Source: Bacteroidia bacterium (GTDB lineage Bacteria > Bacteroidota > Bacteroidia > NS11-12g > UBA9320). From it: a stretch of DNA of 64,000 bases. The stretch spans positions 2,252,501-2,316,500 of the forward strand of contig JAGYJG010000001.1 in NCBI GenBank assembly GCA_018402155.1, written 5' to 3'. Below the pieces are notes generated by a model. That model was not told where the DNA came from, ran no database searches, and saw nothing but the letters and a program-made list of their open reading frames with translations. This document shows, one piece after another, positions 16,462-25,578 of the stretch (position 1 is the first letter of the stretch; the number at the start of each line of letters is the position of its first letter). Position numbers and translations under genes: made by a program.

Positions 16462-18484
16462 AGATAAAATTTGCCCCTAGTTTTAAATATATGGTGTAGT
16501 CATTGAACATCTTGAATCGTTTAGCATCCTCGGTACTAAAGATAACGTTAACGTCTACTGATTCTGACATTCGGAGTAGATTCATCTCGTTTTGATTGAG
16601 AGCTATTACTATTTCACTTTCAGCAGGAGTTAATGTTTTGCCTGTAATTGGGTCTATTTCTGCTGCCGCCATTTTTTGATTATCTTCTATTGTTTTGCTG
16701 AAGAGTGTTATACCTTGTGTATTTTTAAATTTTAGAATAAGTCCAGCTTCAATAGGGAAATCATTTTTTGCGACCAGTACAATTTCACCTTCTTTCACTT
16801 TCTCTAATTGATTTTCCTCTGTGTTCAAATTTCGATTTAAATGAAGGGTTAAACTATCTAGACCAAAATACAGGGGTGCTATCAACCGAAAGTTTAGTGT
16901 CAATTTGCTTTTTTCAAAAGCAAAATCATTTAAGTCAACTGTTCCGTTTGGATTTATATTAGCACGTATCTCGGGCACAATTTTATGTGGAATATTTTCT
17001 AAAAACTGCTTGATGTTAGAATTTGATTTGTGCAAGATAATGTCCTTCTCTACAGGGGTCCAAGGTGGATTTGTGGCTTTATCTAGGCGTATATTTTTTA
17101 GGCTATTTGTGGTTAGATTTACCGCACGACCACTTTGAGCGTTAATACCTCGGATAGATGAAACGTTTATATAACTTTCAATTCCGAAACTATTGAAAAA
17201 ATTTAAGTCTACGCGTGCGTCTTCAAGATTTAATTTTCCACTGAAATTAGAAAATGCATTTAAATTCAATGTATCTGTTAAGGTAAAGTTGTGTCTCCCA
17301 GGATCTCCAATAATAAGTGCAGGTTTTACATCTATCAAGCCAAATTCAATCTTGATTTTATCGGTAAGTGCTAAAGATCTTTCAATTCCAGAATATGCTA
17401 TCCGCGCAACTAATTCATTGTAAATTAAGTTGTAGTTAGGTTCTGTATTTTTGCTTTTACCCCATAAATATATTACAAAACCGTCTATTGGAAACCGCTC
17501 TTCTACATATACTACACTTCCTTTTGGTGCAGGTGGAATGGTCCACTGCTGCTGTATACTACCCGGCTCATTTTCCTTAAAACTATTGGGTATTTTGTAA
17601 TCTAGAATGATAGCTTCCTCTATTGATGATTCTACTTTCATCAAAATACTACCAGATTTCACATACACTTGTGTCAATTGTGCACCACCAAAAGTATACT
17701 GTGTTTCTTCATCCCGTTCTATTAGGTTTTGCGCAGGAAATATAGCAGTGGCTTCTTCTGGTTTTAGCCCTCTTACGGTTATAGTTGTACGTATTCCTTG
17801 GGTTACATCTATGAGCACAGCCCCATTACTAGCTTTTGTTTTTACTCTTTTTACTATGAGCTCCATTACGCCGTCTACCGTTTGCCCAGCTAAGTTGTAG
17901 CTGTCTTGCACAGTTGCACCCGATAGTAAGTTGTAAAATTCTCCAGACACGATTACCTTCTTATCTGCTTCATTGCGGAGCTCAAACTCCAACACCTCAG
18001 CATCTACTGGCAAGTCATTGCTTATTGATATGTCAATATATCCCTCCTTGAATGTAGCCGTAGTAAAAAACTCTTCGGTGACATCCAAAACAGTCCCTTC
18101 ATTAGTTGTAATATCTTGCTCGTCTAAATTTGTTGTTTGTCCATTGAGAAACAAACTCGCTGGATAAAGCTCCAATAGAGTCAATGTATCTGTAAAAGAA
18201 CGATCCTCCAATTCTAGGTTCGTCAACGAAACCTCTATCGACTCCACGCGGTCAGGTATCACTAAAATATCTTCTAAATTGCTAATGCCATATTCATTCT
18301 CAAATACAACACTAATTGCACCGTCTGCATCTTCAGATAAAAAGCTGTCTGCTAAAATATCGCTGAGACTTAACTCTGCTTCTAGCAACGGTAAAATCCA
18401 CGTACTTTCTGACTTAAATTTTTCTTTTCTACACGCAGACAAGAGAATAAGTACTCCCAATACTATCAGATAAATACGTTGCAT
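16445..18484 (-). CDS. Large surface/periplasmic lipoprotein of unknown function
   Basis: A 679-aa protein beginning MQRIYLIVLGVLILLSACRK, with lipobox LSAC (Cys18). The body is rich in beta-strand-like repeats (LTLHLNRNLNTEENQLEKV, VLEFELRNEADKKVIVSGEFYN) and contains no catalytic motif that I can see. I do not recognise a characterised family. Overlap of 17 bases with the downstream DUF5723-like barrel gene suggests that the lipoprotein and barrel act together in the outer membrane. Confidence 0.75.
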   Translation of the reverse strand: MQRIYLIVLGVLILLSACRKEKFKSESTWILPLLEAELSLSDILADSFLSEDADGAISVVFENEYGISNLEDILVIPDRVESIEVSLTNLELEDRSFTDTLTLLELYPASLFLNGQTTNLDEQDITTNEGTVLDVTEEFFTTATFKEGYIDISISNDLPVDAEVLEFELRNEADKKVIVSGEFYNLLSGATVQDSYNLAGQTVDGVMELIVKRVKTKASNGAVLIDVTQGIRTTITVRGLKPEEATAIFPAQNLIERDEETQYTFGGAQLTQVYVKSGSILMKVESSIEEAIILDYKIPNSFKENEPGSIQQQWTIPPAPKGSVVYVEERFPIDGFVIYLWGKSKNTEPNYNLIYNELVARIAYSGIERSLALTDKIKIEFGLIDVKPALIIGDPGRHNFTLTDTLNLNAFSNFSGKLNLEDARVDLNFFNSFGIESYINVSSIRGINAQSGRAVNLTTNSLKNIRLDKATNPPWTPVEKDIILHKSNSNIKQFLENIPHKIVPEIRANINPNGTVDLNDFAFEKSKLTLNFRLIAPLYFGLDSLTLHLNRNLNTEENQLEKVKEGEIVLVAKNDFPIEAGLILKFKNTQGITLFSKTIEDNQKMAAAEIDPITGKTLTPAESEIVIALNQNEMNLLRMSESVDVNVIFSTEDAKRFKMFNDYTIYLKLGANFIYENNF

Positions 18485-18545
18485 TCAGCAAATAAAGAGT
18501 TAAATAGCATTGTTTTATTAAGTTTGTTCTAATATTTACACGAAT

Positions 18546-19193
18546 ATGTCGTCTCATCACTTTGTAAAAGATGGGCAGGAACCTGCTCTTATCATTGCCA
18601 ACGGTCAGATGTGCTCCTATAATCTACTCACCTCACTTCTCGAGTGGTGTCCTTATATTGTTGTTTGTGACGGCGCATATGCTCGGGTCAATGATCTTCA
18701 AATAATACCCGATGTAGTTATCGGAGATTTTGATAGTATTGGGGAGACTCAGACTCATTTGCACACTCATTTTATTCGGGTAAATGACCAAGAAACAACC
18801 GATTTAGAAAAAGCACTCTTTCATCTGGTAGAAAAAGGCTATACCGATATTAATGTGCTTTGGGCTACAGGTCTTCGCCTAGATCACACCATTAACAATT
18901 TTGCAAGTTTGGCCAAATTCCAAAACCTTCGATGCGTGCTGATTGATGATTATTCTCGTACCTTCATTTTGCCAAAATATTTTACTAAACGCTATGAAAC
19001 CGGCCAAAAACTATCGCTTATCCCGCTGCACACTTGTACTGGTATTGTGACCAAAAATCTGAAGTACAACTTGCACAAGGAGGAGCTTAGCTTCGGTCAA
19101 AGAAGTGGAACAAGCAATGAAGCCATTGGACAAGATTTGGTGGAAATAAGTTACAAAACAGGACTGCTAGCGTTGGTAGAAAGCATAGACTAG
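18546..19193 (+). CDS. thiN: Thiamine pyrophosphokinase
   Basis: A 215-aa enzyme that transfers pyrophosphate from ATP to thiamine. Signatures: VVCDGAYARV, PDVVIGDFDSI (acidic metal-binding motif), QETTDLEKAL and the WATGLRLDHTINN block that binds the substrate. The C-terminal SLIPLHTCTGIVTKNLKYNL segment is the thiamine-binding domain. It diverges from the large lipoprotein gene. With thiL at 39.2 kb, the window encodes both routes to thiamine diphosphate. Confidence 0.92.
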   Translation: MSSHHFVKDGQEPALIIANGQMCSYNLLTSLLEWCPYIVVCDGAYARVNDLQIIPDVVIGDFDSIGETQTHLHTHFIRVNDQETTDLEKALFHLVEKGYTDINVLWATGLRLDHTINNFASLAKFQNLRCVLIDDYSRTFILPKYFTKRYETGQKLSLIPLHTCTGIVTKNLKYNLHKEELSFGQRSGTSNEAIGQDLVEISYKTGLLALVESID

Positions 19194-19268
19194 CACTTAC
19201 TTCTTGTCGTGTAAATCAAACTAACTATACTGAAATCCTAAAATGGTTTAACTAATACTTATCTAGCC

Positions 19269-20744
19269 TTAGCGGCTATAGTTTGGTGCCTCTTTAGTAA
19301 TGGTGACATCATGCGGGTGACTCTCTCGTATACCAGAACCGGTGATATGCGTAAATTGAGCCTCTTGAAGCACTGCAATGGTTGGTGATCCTGTATATCC
19401 CATACCTGCTCGCAAGCCTCCAATGTACTGAAAAACTACTTCAGACATCCTTCCCTTGTAAGCTACGGTACCTACTATTCCCTCTGGTACAAGTTTTCCA
19501 ATTTCAGCTTCAGCATCTTGAAAATAACGGTCTGTCGAACCTTTTTTCATAGCCTCTATTGATCCCATACCGCGATAACTTTTTACTTTTCTGCCTTCAT
19601 AAAAAGAAATTTCTCCAGGAGCTTCCTCGGTTCCAGCAAATAAGCTTCCAGCCATGATACTGTCTGCACCAGCTACTATTGCTTTTACCAAATCACCGCT
19701 ATAGCGTATTCCTCCGTCTGCTATTATCGGTACGCCAGTTCCTTTTAACGCAGCGGCACATTCCATCACAGCATTCAGCTGTGGTACTCCTATGCCCGCT
19801 ATGATGCGGGTGGTACATATCGAGCCAGGGCCTACCCCCACTTTTACTGCATCAGCACCGTTGTCTGCCAAATATTTTGCCGCTGCGCCTGTAGCTACAT
19901 TGCCCACTATTACTTGCAAATCAGGAAATTTTGCTTTTACTTTTTTAAGCTCCTTTACTACACCTAGTGAATGTCCATGGGCAGTGTCTATAGCTATTAC
20001 GTCTACGTCCTCTTTTACAAGAGCGGTCACACGCTCTAATGTATCTGCTGTTACCCCCACAGCAGCACCTACCATCAGTCTGCCAAACTCATCTTTGCAA
20101 GCATTGGGGTGGTTTTTTACTTTTTGTATATCTTTGAAGGTAATAAGTCCTAGTAGCCTATTGTCTGCATCTACTACCGGTAGTTTTTCTATCTTGTACT
20201 CTTGTAATGTATGCTCAGCCTCTTTTAAATCTGTCCCCTTGGCCGCAGTTATAAGATTCTCTGTTGTCATTACCTCGGCTATTTCAGTGCTTAGATCTAC
20301 TTGAAAACGCAAGTCTCTATTTGTGATGATACCGATTAATTGATTTTGATCATTTACAATAGGTATTCCCCCAATTTTATTTTCCCTCATTACCTGTTGA
20401 GCATCTGCTAAAGTATGAGTCTTACTCAGTGTTATGGGGTCTTTTATCATACCACTTTCTGAGCGTTTTACCTTTTTTATCTCTGCAGCTTGTTCAGCTA
20501 TAGTCATATTTTTGTGTACTATCCCTATGCCACCCTCTCTAGCTATAGCAATAGCAAGCTCAGATTCTGTCACGGTGTCCATTGCGGCACTTATTATGGG
20601 TATGTTGATGGTGAGTTTTCGGGTTAATCGGGTTTTTGTATTAGCATCTCGGGGCAATATTTCCGAGTAGCGAGGAAGAACCAAAACATCATCGAAAGTC
20701 AAACCTTGGTATGCGATTTTTGAGGAAGAAGTATGTTGAGACAT
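19269..20744 (-). CDS. guaB: IMP dehydrogenase
   Basis: A 491-aa enzyme oxidising IMP to XMP, the committed step of GTP synthesis. The ATG at 20744 (MSQHTSSSKIAYQGLTFDDVL) is used rather than an upstream start that adds 15 atypical residues. The barrel is interrupted by a CBS-domain pair (about residues 90-210). The catalytic Cys is near residue 310 in GPGSICTTRII, the flap holds YRGMGS, and the C-terminus includes VFQYIGGLRAGMGYTG. Family length is normal. Confidence 0.97.
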   Translation of the reverse strand: MSQHTSSSKIAYQGLTFDDVLVLPRYSEILPRDANTKTRLTRKLTINIPIISAAMDTVTESELAIAIAREGGIGIVHKNMTIAEQAAEIKKVKRSESGMIKDPITLSKTHTLADAQQVMRENKIGGIPIVNDQNQLIGIITNRDLRFQVDLSTEIAEVMTTENLITAAKGTDLKEAEHTLQEYKIEKLPVVDADNRLLGLITFKDIQKVKNHPNACKDEFGRLMVGAAVGVTADTLERVTALVKEDVDVIAIDTAHGHSLGVVKELKKVKAKFPDLQVIVGNVATGAAAKYLADNGADAVKVGVGPGSICTTRIIAGIGVPQLNAVMECAAALKGTGVPIIADGGIRYSGDLVKAIVAGADSIMAGSLFAGTEEAPGEISFYEGRKVKSYRGMGSIEAMKKGSTDRYFQDAEAEIGKLVPEGIVGTVAYKGRMSEVVFQYIGGLRAGMGYTGSPTIAVLQEAQFTHITGSGIRESHPHDVTITKEAPNYSR

Positions 20745-20868
20745 ATGCAAATATGTGAATTTGTTATTTGCCGAACAAAGGTAGGCCATTTTACTGCTTT
20801 ACACGTTTTTTATTAATATAATTGTTCAAAATAGGTTTTGGAAACTTGTTGTCACCAATGTGTTACTT

Positions 20869-20967
20869 GCATTTTGCTATCGATTTTAATTCCTTTATTA
20901 AGAAAATGAAATTATAACATTCTTTAAATAGAGATCATAATACGCTCAAAATCGATGAGCAAAATGC
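20869..20967. repeat. Imperfect inverted repeat with 19-20 base arms
   Basis: Arm 20869-20887 (GCATTTTGCTATCGATTTT) is the reverse complement of arm 20948-20967 except for one extra G in the second. The arms are separated by 60 bases of AT-rich sequence. It sits between the T9SS cargo gene stop and the guaB start. It could be a long stem-loop at the end of the upstream transcript or the ends of a small mobile remnant. I see no second copy in the window. Confidence 0.55.
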
Positions 20968-21000
20968 TTGAACGAGAACAGTAAAACCCGTGACGAAATA

Positions 21001-21672
21001 CTATAATTTGTGCAGCAACTTAGAAAAGGATTGCCCCCCCTCTAGCTTTATAACATAAATTCCTTTAGGTAAATCAGCTAGGCTGATGCTAGAACCCGAA
21101 ACCATGTGCTCAGACTTCTTTAAACTACCTAATATGTCATAAATCAATATGGTTCTTGTTCCTCCATCAGAAAAAGAGACAGTCATTTTATCTACTACGG
21201 GATTAGGGTACGCATCAAACGTTATTTTATTATTCACTCGCTCTAGCGAAAGTGTTCCTGCACGCATCTTTAATCTAAAAGAGTCCCTTATAGATGGATT
21301 TTTCACCGAGTGAGTAACTATCCAAGCTGAAGCATCTCCAGTGGTATTGTAAAAAGAAAAACCTAATTTGAAGTTCATTTTATCTCCTTTTGGTATAGTT
21401 ACCCGATACGGAGTTGTTGGGTTTACTATACAAAGTTCACCGCTACAAACGGTGACATCCCACTCGCTAGGCTTGTCTAGACCGGTTAGATTCCATTCAA
21501 AAAGAGTGTCCGTATTATCGGTCGCATCATTTTGCAGATACGATGATAGGTTATAATCAAAATCAGAGTTCAATGCCCAATCAGCAGAGTCTTTTACAGA
21601 GAAAGAAATTTGCGCTGCTACATAATTTGAAATGGCAATAAATGCTAAAAGTAGACTGATTATTTTGTTCAT
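21001..21672 (-). CDS. Secreted protein with T9SS type A sorting domain
   Basis: A 223-aa protein. The signal peptide MNKIISLLLAFIAISNYVAAQ is followed by about 120 residues resembling an Ig-like or beta-sandwich domain (DWALNSDFDYNLSSYLQND, VTVCSGELCIVNPTTPYRVTI with two cysteines). The last 75 residues, FDAYPNPVVDKMTVSF to GIYVIKLEGGQSFSKLLHKL, form a type A sorting domain that sends the protein through the type IX secretion system to the cell surface. The function of the passenger is unknown. The gene precedes guaB on the same strand. Confidence 0.85.
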   Translation of the reverse strand: MNKIISLLLAFIAISNYVAAQISFSVKDSADWALNSDFDYNLSSYLQNDATDNTDTLFEWNLTGLDKPSEWDVTVCSGELCIVNPTTPYRVTIPKGDKMNFKLGFSFYNTTGDASAWIVTHSVKNPSIRDSFRLKMRAGTLSLERVNNKITFDAYPNPVVDKMTVSFSDGGTRTILIYDILGSLKKSEHMVSGSSISLADLPKGIYVIKLEGGQSFSKLLHKL

Positions 21673-21684
21673 AACGTTGGGTAT

Positions 21685-22248
21685 TTAGGCGGCTTCAGCT
21701 TCTACAGCTTCTACCTCTGGTATCATTCGTTTAAGTAAGTTTTCTATGCCTGCTTTCAAGGTTAGGGTACTACTAGGGCAACCACTGCATGAGCCCTTCA
21801 TAGTTACAGTTACTACACCCTCCTCAAAGCTTTTAAAATCTATAGCGCCACCGTCCATTTCTACTGCCGGTCTTACATGGTCTTCGAGCAATTGTTTTAT
21901 TTTGGTTACTACAGCAGACTCCTCTTCTTCTGTTAGTACTTCTTTAAGTACAACAATCGGTTTTTCAGCCTCCAGATATTCTTGGACAAATTTTTTGAGC
22001 TCCGGGATGATGTCAAACCAATCATAATCAGCTTTTTTTGTGACTGACACAAAATTATTCATAATGAAAACTCCCTTTACAAAATCAAATCCAAAAAGCT
22101 CCTTAGCCATTGGGCACTCCTCAGTTCCCTCATTACTTCTAAAATCAATACTGTCATTTGGCAATATCATTTTATTTGCAACGAATTTCATTGACTCAGG
22201 ATTGGGTGTCTTTTCAGAATATATCGTAAGTACGTCTTGTAGTTCCAT
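21685..22248 (-). CDS. NifU/Nfu family Fe-S cluster scaffold protein
   Basis: A 187-aa protein. The N-terminal half (YSEKTPNPESMKFVANKMILP) is the Nfu N-terminal domain and the C-terminal half is the NifU C-terminal domain with the Cys pair GSCSGCPSSTLTLK (about residues 152-156) that binds a transient 4Fe-4S cluster. It delivers clusters to apo-proteins. The gene is followed by the T9SS cargo gene 12 bases later and lies close to a helicase with a predicted Fe-S cluster, although direct partnership is not implied. Confidence 0.92.
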   Translation of the reverse strand: MELQDVLTIYSEKTPNPESMKFVANKMILPNDSIDFRSNEGTEECPMAKELFGFDFVKGVFIMNNFVSVTKKADYDWFDIIPELKKFVQEYLEAEKPIVVLKEVLTEEEESAVVTKIKQLLEDHVRPAVEMDGGAIDFKSFEEGVVTVTMKGSCSGCPSSTLTLKAGIENLLKRMIPEVEAVEAEAA

Positions 22249-22330
22249 GTTATTTTAACGGTTCAAAAGTAAGTATTGTTTTGAGAACATTCAAATCTGT
22301 TTTTGGTCATGTTTTAATCCCAATGAATGC

Positions 22331-25300
22331 TTATTGATTAGCCCTTAGTGTATCAAAACGTTTGGCCTGCAATGAGTTAAAACTGCACCACTGACAGTTT
22401 TCTTCATCACATCCTTGCTCAAACTCTAGGTTTTGTATTTTCTTGAATGTCTCTACTATCTGTCTTTTTACAAATGTATATTCATCCTCGTTTATCATAA
22501 TTTTAATCTTGTTCTGTTTATCATTTTCATCTGGTTCTATGAAATCTATCTCTCCTGATAGTACCGTTATATTTTGAGATTTATCACTTTCTATCAATGC
22601 TTTATAAAACAATATCTGTCTCCAATAGTCGCCTCCATATCGTTTTTCGAAATTCTGCTCATCTGGGTTGTCTTCTAGTATTACGGGTGGTTTCACCTTC
22701 TTTATACCATACTTATGTTGACCTGTTTTGTAATCTACTACATGGGCTACACTGTCTTTCACCACTACCTTGTCTAATTGACCTCTTATAGGAACTCCAT
22801 CTAGTTCACAGTTCTTATAAAATATCTCAGTTCTTATATCGTCTGTTACATCCCAATTGTCTTTATTGGTGTCATAGTAGCTTCCTAGTATTTGCTGGCC
22901 GTAATAGGTTCTTCTTTCCAATCCTTCTCTTGTAAATGACTCCTTGTTTGCGTGCAGATAGCTTACAAATGCTTTTTGCATGTTGCTTTTTTCTTCTTCC
23001 TCGCTTAATTCTTTGTGTCTATTCTTGTACAGAACATCTAGCGCACTATGCACAGCAGATCCAAATACTGTACTTTCATTTCTAGCTGCAGGCACTCGCA
23101 ATATATTTTGATAAAAAAATGCAACTGGACATTTTAAATAACTATTCAAATTTGTTGCACTTAACCTAAAGTTTTCTACCTCTTTTTTTACAAAGTCCTG
23201 TTGTACCAAGCTTATGTAGCCATCGTTGCGTTCAGCCAACATGAAATCAAAGAAATGAATTAGGTCTTCTTCTTTTGCTTCTTGTTTTAAACTCTGAGCT
23301 GCTCCACTTTCCTCTAGCTCTACAACAAATAGACTTTTGGTCAAGTCCTTATCTTTATCGTCTTTAAGTGCGTAGCTTATTTCTATGCTCTTTCGTGCCC
23401 GTGTGAGTGCTACGTAAAACAATCGTCGTGCTTCCTCTTCAGTTGCTTTTTTTGGCTCTCCGGGTATCAGTAGATTTAACTTATAGGGTAAGGTCATACT
23501 GTCTTTTTCCCATTTCGTTTCAGTACATCCAAGTAAAAATACATAATCATATTCCAACCCTTTAGACCCGTGCACTGTCATCAAGTTTACTCCACCTATG
23601 CCGTGTATTATTTTTGTAAGCTTTAGACCTAGGTTGTTTTCCTTTAGCAATTCTATTTTGTGAAGATAATTAGCTAAAGTGAGGTAGGGTGCCCGCGCTG
23701 TTTCTTCTTTCAAAAAGTTGTAATATGTTTTCAAACATTGTATTTGGAATGTTGCATCTTTGGTGTTTAATGCTCTAGAAATAAAACCCATTTTTGACAT
23801 CACTCGCTCTCCTAGAGTTTGCAACGTGATATTGTGCATCTCTTTGAGCCAATATTCTACATCTGCTACAAAATTTCGTAATTCATTTTTGGCATTTGGC
23901 ACTATTTCGAAATCTACTGCTAAGCTATTAAGCTGATCTCGCCACCCTCTGCTTCGGTCTTTACTCAGCATATTACTCATACGGGCTAAATCTATGGCTG
24001 TAAGGTGCTCAAAATTATGGTAGTGTAATATATTAAAAAGCAAGTGCTGCCCAGAATCCAATTGCTGGCTCTCTAAGTTTAGATAGGTCAAAAAGTTGTT
24101 GAGTTGATGCACTAGTGGCACTTCCAACACGTCTTGGGTTTTAGCTACATTGTAGCTTATGCCCTCCGCTTCTAAGTATTTAATAAGTTCTTCGCTTTGC
24201 GAATGGTTGCGGTACATTATACCTACATTGCTAAGTGATACCCCTTCTGCCTTTAGTTGTTTGAGTTTTGCGGTGATGCTAACTATCTCCTGAAATGTGT
24301 TGGGGTACTCCACTACTTTTAGGGCATTTGGTATGTCGGCTACCTCCTCATTTGCGGCAACTATCTCTTTATTTAAGTTTGGGACTTTGCCAACCAAGCG
24401 CTCATCATTGTGCTTTATAATTGCATTGCTACCGTTTAGTATACTCTGGCTAGATCGGTAGTTTTGGTCTAGTATGATAAGCTTTATGTCCTTTTCATAG
24501 CGCTTATAAAATTCAAAAATATTTTCAACGTTTGCTCCTTGAAACTTGTAAACTGATTGGTCATCATCTCCTACTACAAAAACATTGGGGTTTTCCCAAT
24601 AGTTTATTAAAGTGTAGAGTAGGTCATTTTGAGATCCGTTGGTGTCTTGGTATTCATCTACCAAAAAGTAGTGATACATCTCTTGGTACTTAAGCAAAAG
24701 ATCCTCGTTGCTTTTGAGTGCATCTAGTACCCAAGCTATCATATCATTGAAGTCATAGCGTTTTCGCTCTTTTAGTTTTTCATTATACCGATCTAGTAAG
24801 CTAGAAGCTTCTCTTAATTTTTCTAAAGGCACTTTGTCTGCAGTATATGTTCTAAGGTTCAGATTTCCTTTCTTGTTGGCGCCTGAGTTTCTCTTGTAAA
24901 GGTAGTTTTCGTCGGTGAGCATATCTTCTAACTTGGCATCTACCTGGGCTTTTACATTTTTAGAGGTTAATCCATCTTTTTTCATCAACCCAAAAAGTTT
25001 TAACAATACCTTCACATCGTAGTACACATCTCCAACGTATCGCTTTATTTTACTTGTGTGTGGCAGCTCGTCTATGATTTCACGCATTACCTCCATTACC
25101 TCTAAGTCAGAAACAGGGTCTAGATCTTGCACCCCGAAAATGTCTTTATTCTCTTGTATTACAGTATTACAAAATCCATGATAAGTATACACATTCACCT
25201 TATACGATTCAGAACCTATAAATTGATTCAATCTAAGACGCAATGCCGTAGTGGCAGCCTCTGTAAATGTAAGGCAAAGGATGTTTTCAGGATTCGTATC

Positions 25301-25450
25301 TGTGTGTTTCAGTATGCTGGCTACACGTGCACCTAGCACCTGTGTTTTGCCAGTACCGGGTCCTGCGACTACCATCACTGCCCCATCAACCGTGTCTACC
25401 GCTTTTTTTTGATTATTGTTAAGTTTTTGATAAATATTATCGTATGTCAT
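22331..25450 (-). CDS. UvrD/RecB-type DNA helicase with C-terminal PD-(D/E)XK nuclease and Fe-S cluster motif
   Basis: A 1039-aa superfamily 1A helicase. The ATG at 25450 (MTYDNIYQKLNNNQ) is the likely start. Motif I is GPGTGKTQ, motif II is VDEYQDTN, and LTRARKS near residue 690 is motif VI. The last 270 residues form a RecB-like nuclease: SATNLNSYLKCPVAFFYQ, FGSAVHSALD, then VVDYKTGQH. Four cysteines (one near residue 773, three in CDEENCQWC near 1017-1025) match the Fe-S staple of AddB and Cas4-type nucleases. It probably resects or repairs DNA ends as a single subunit. Confidence 0.88.
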   Translation of the reverse strand: MTYDNIYQKLNNNQKKAVDTVDGAVMVVAGPGTGKTQVLGARVASILKHTDTNPENILCLTFTEAATTALRLRLNQFIGSESYKVNVYTYHGFCNTVIQENKDIFGVQDLDPVSDLEVMEVMREIIDELPHTSKIKRYVGDVYYDVKVLLKLFGLMKKDGLTSKNVKAQVDAKLEDMLTDENYLYKRNSGANKKGNLNLRTYTADKVPLEKLREASSLLDRYNEKLKERKRYDFNDMIAWVLDALKSNEDLLLKYQEMYHYFLVDEYQDTNGSQNDLLYTLINYWENPNVFVVGDDDQSVYKFQGANVENIFEFYKRYEKDIKLIILDQNYRSSQSILNGSNAIIKHNDERLVGKVPNLNKEIVAANEEVADIPNALKVVEYPNTFQEIVSITAKLKQLKAEGVSLSNVGIMYRNHSQSEELIKYLEAEGISYNVAKTQDVLEVPLVHQLNNFLTYLNLESQQLDSGQHLLFNILHYHNFEHLTAIDLARMSNMLSKDRSRGWRDQLNSLAVDFEIVPNAKNELRNFVADVEYWLKEMHNITLQTLGERVMSKMGFISRALNTKDATFQIQCLKTYYNFLKEETARAPYLTLANYLHKIELLKENNLGLKLTKIIHGIGGVNLMTVHGSKGLEYDYVFLLGCTETKWEKDSMTLPYKLNLLIPGEPKKATEEEARRLFYVALTRARKSIEISYALKDDKDKDLTKSLFVVELEESGAAQSLKQEAKEEDLIHFFDFMLAERNDGYISLVQQDFVKKEVENFRLSATNLNSYLKCPVAFFYQNILRVPAARNESTVFGSAVHSALDVLYKNRHKELSEEEEKSNMQKAFVSYLHANKESFTREGLERRTYYGQQILGSYYDTNKDNWDVTDDIRTEIFYKNCELDGVPIRGQLDKVVVKDSVAHVVDYKTGQHKYGIKKVKPPVILEDNPDEQNFEKRYGGDYWRQILFYKALIESDKSQNITVLSGEIDFIEPDENDKQNKIKIMINEDEYTFVKRQIVETFKKIQNLEFEQGCDEENCQWCSFNSLQAKRFDTLRANQ

Positions 25451-25542
25451 AAGTGAAGGGTGCAAGGTCTCTTATTATGTCTACATTAACAAATAATTAT
25501 TTTTTTAAAAAAATGACTTGGAACTTTAAATACAATACCATA

Positions 25543-25550
25543 CTTTCGTT
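25543..25550 (+). promoter_or_regulatory. Possible -7 box of the first giant adhesin gene
   Basis: TACTTTCG differs from TAnnTTTG by one base; a TTG (in ACTTGGAAC) lies about 20 bases upstream. It is 28 bases before the ATG at 25579. No GCAACC-N16-GTCTAA pair is present here, unlike the second adhesin gene. Confidence 0.3.
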
Positions 25551-25578
25551 TTCTACATTTAATCAAAAAACAAACAAA

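Noticed and set aside
25453-25578. Upstream extension of the first adhesin ORF and a possible ECF promoter
   Set aside because: The extension is not signal-like and precedes a good signal peptide. No GCAACC-N16-GTCTAA is present.
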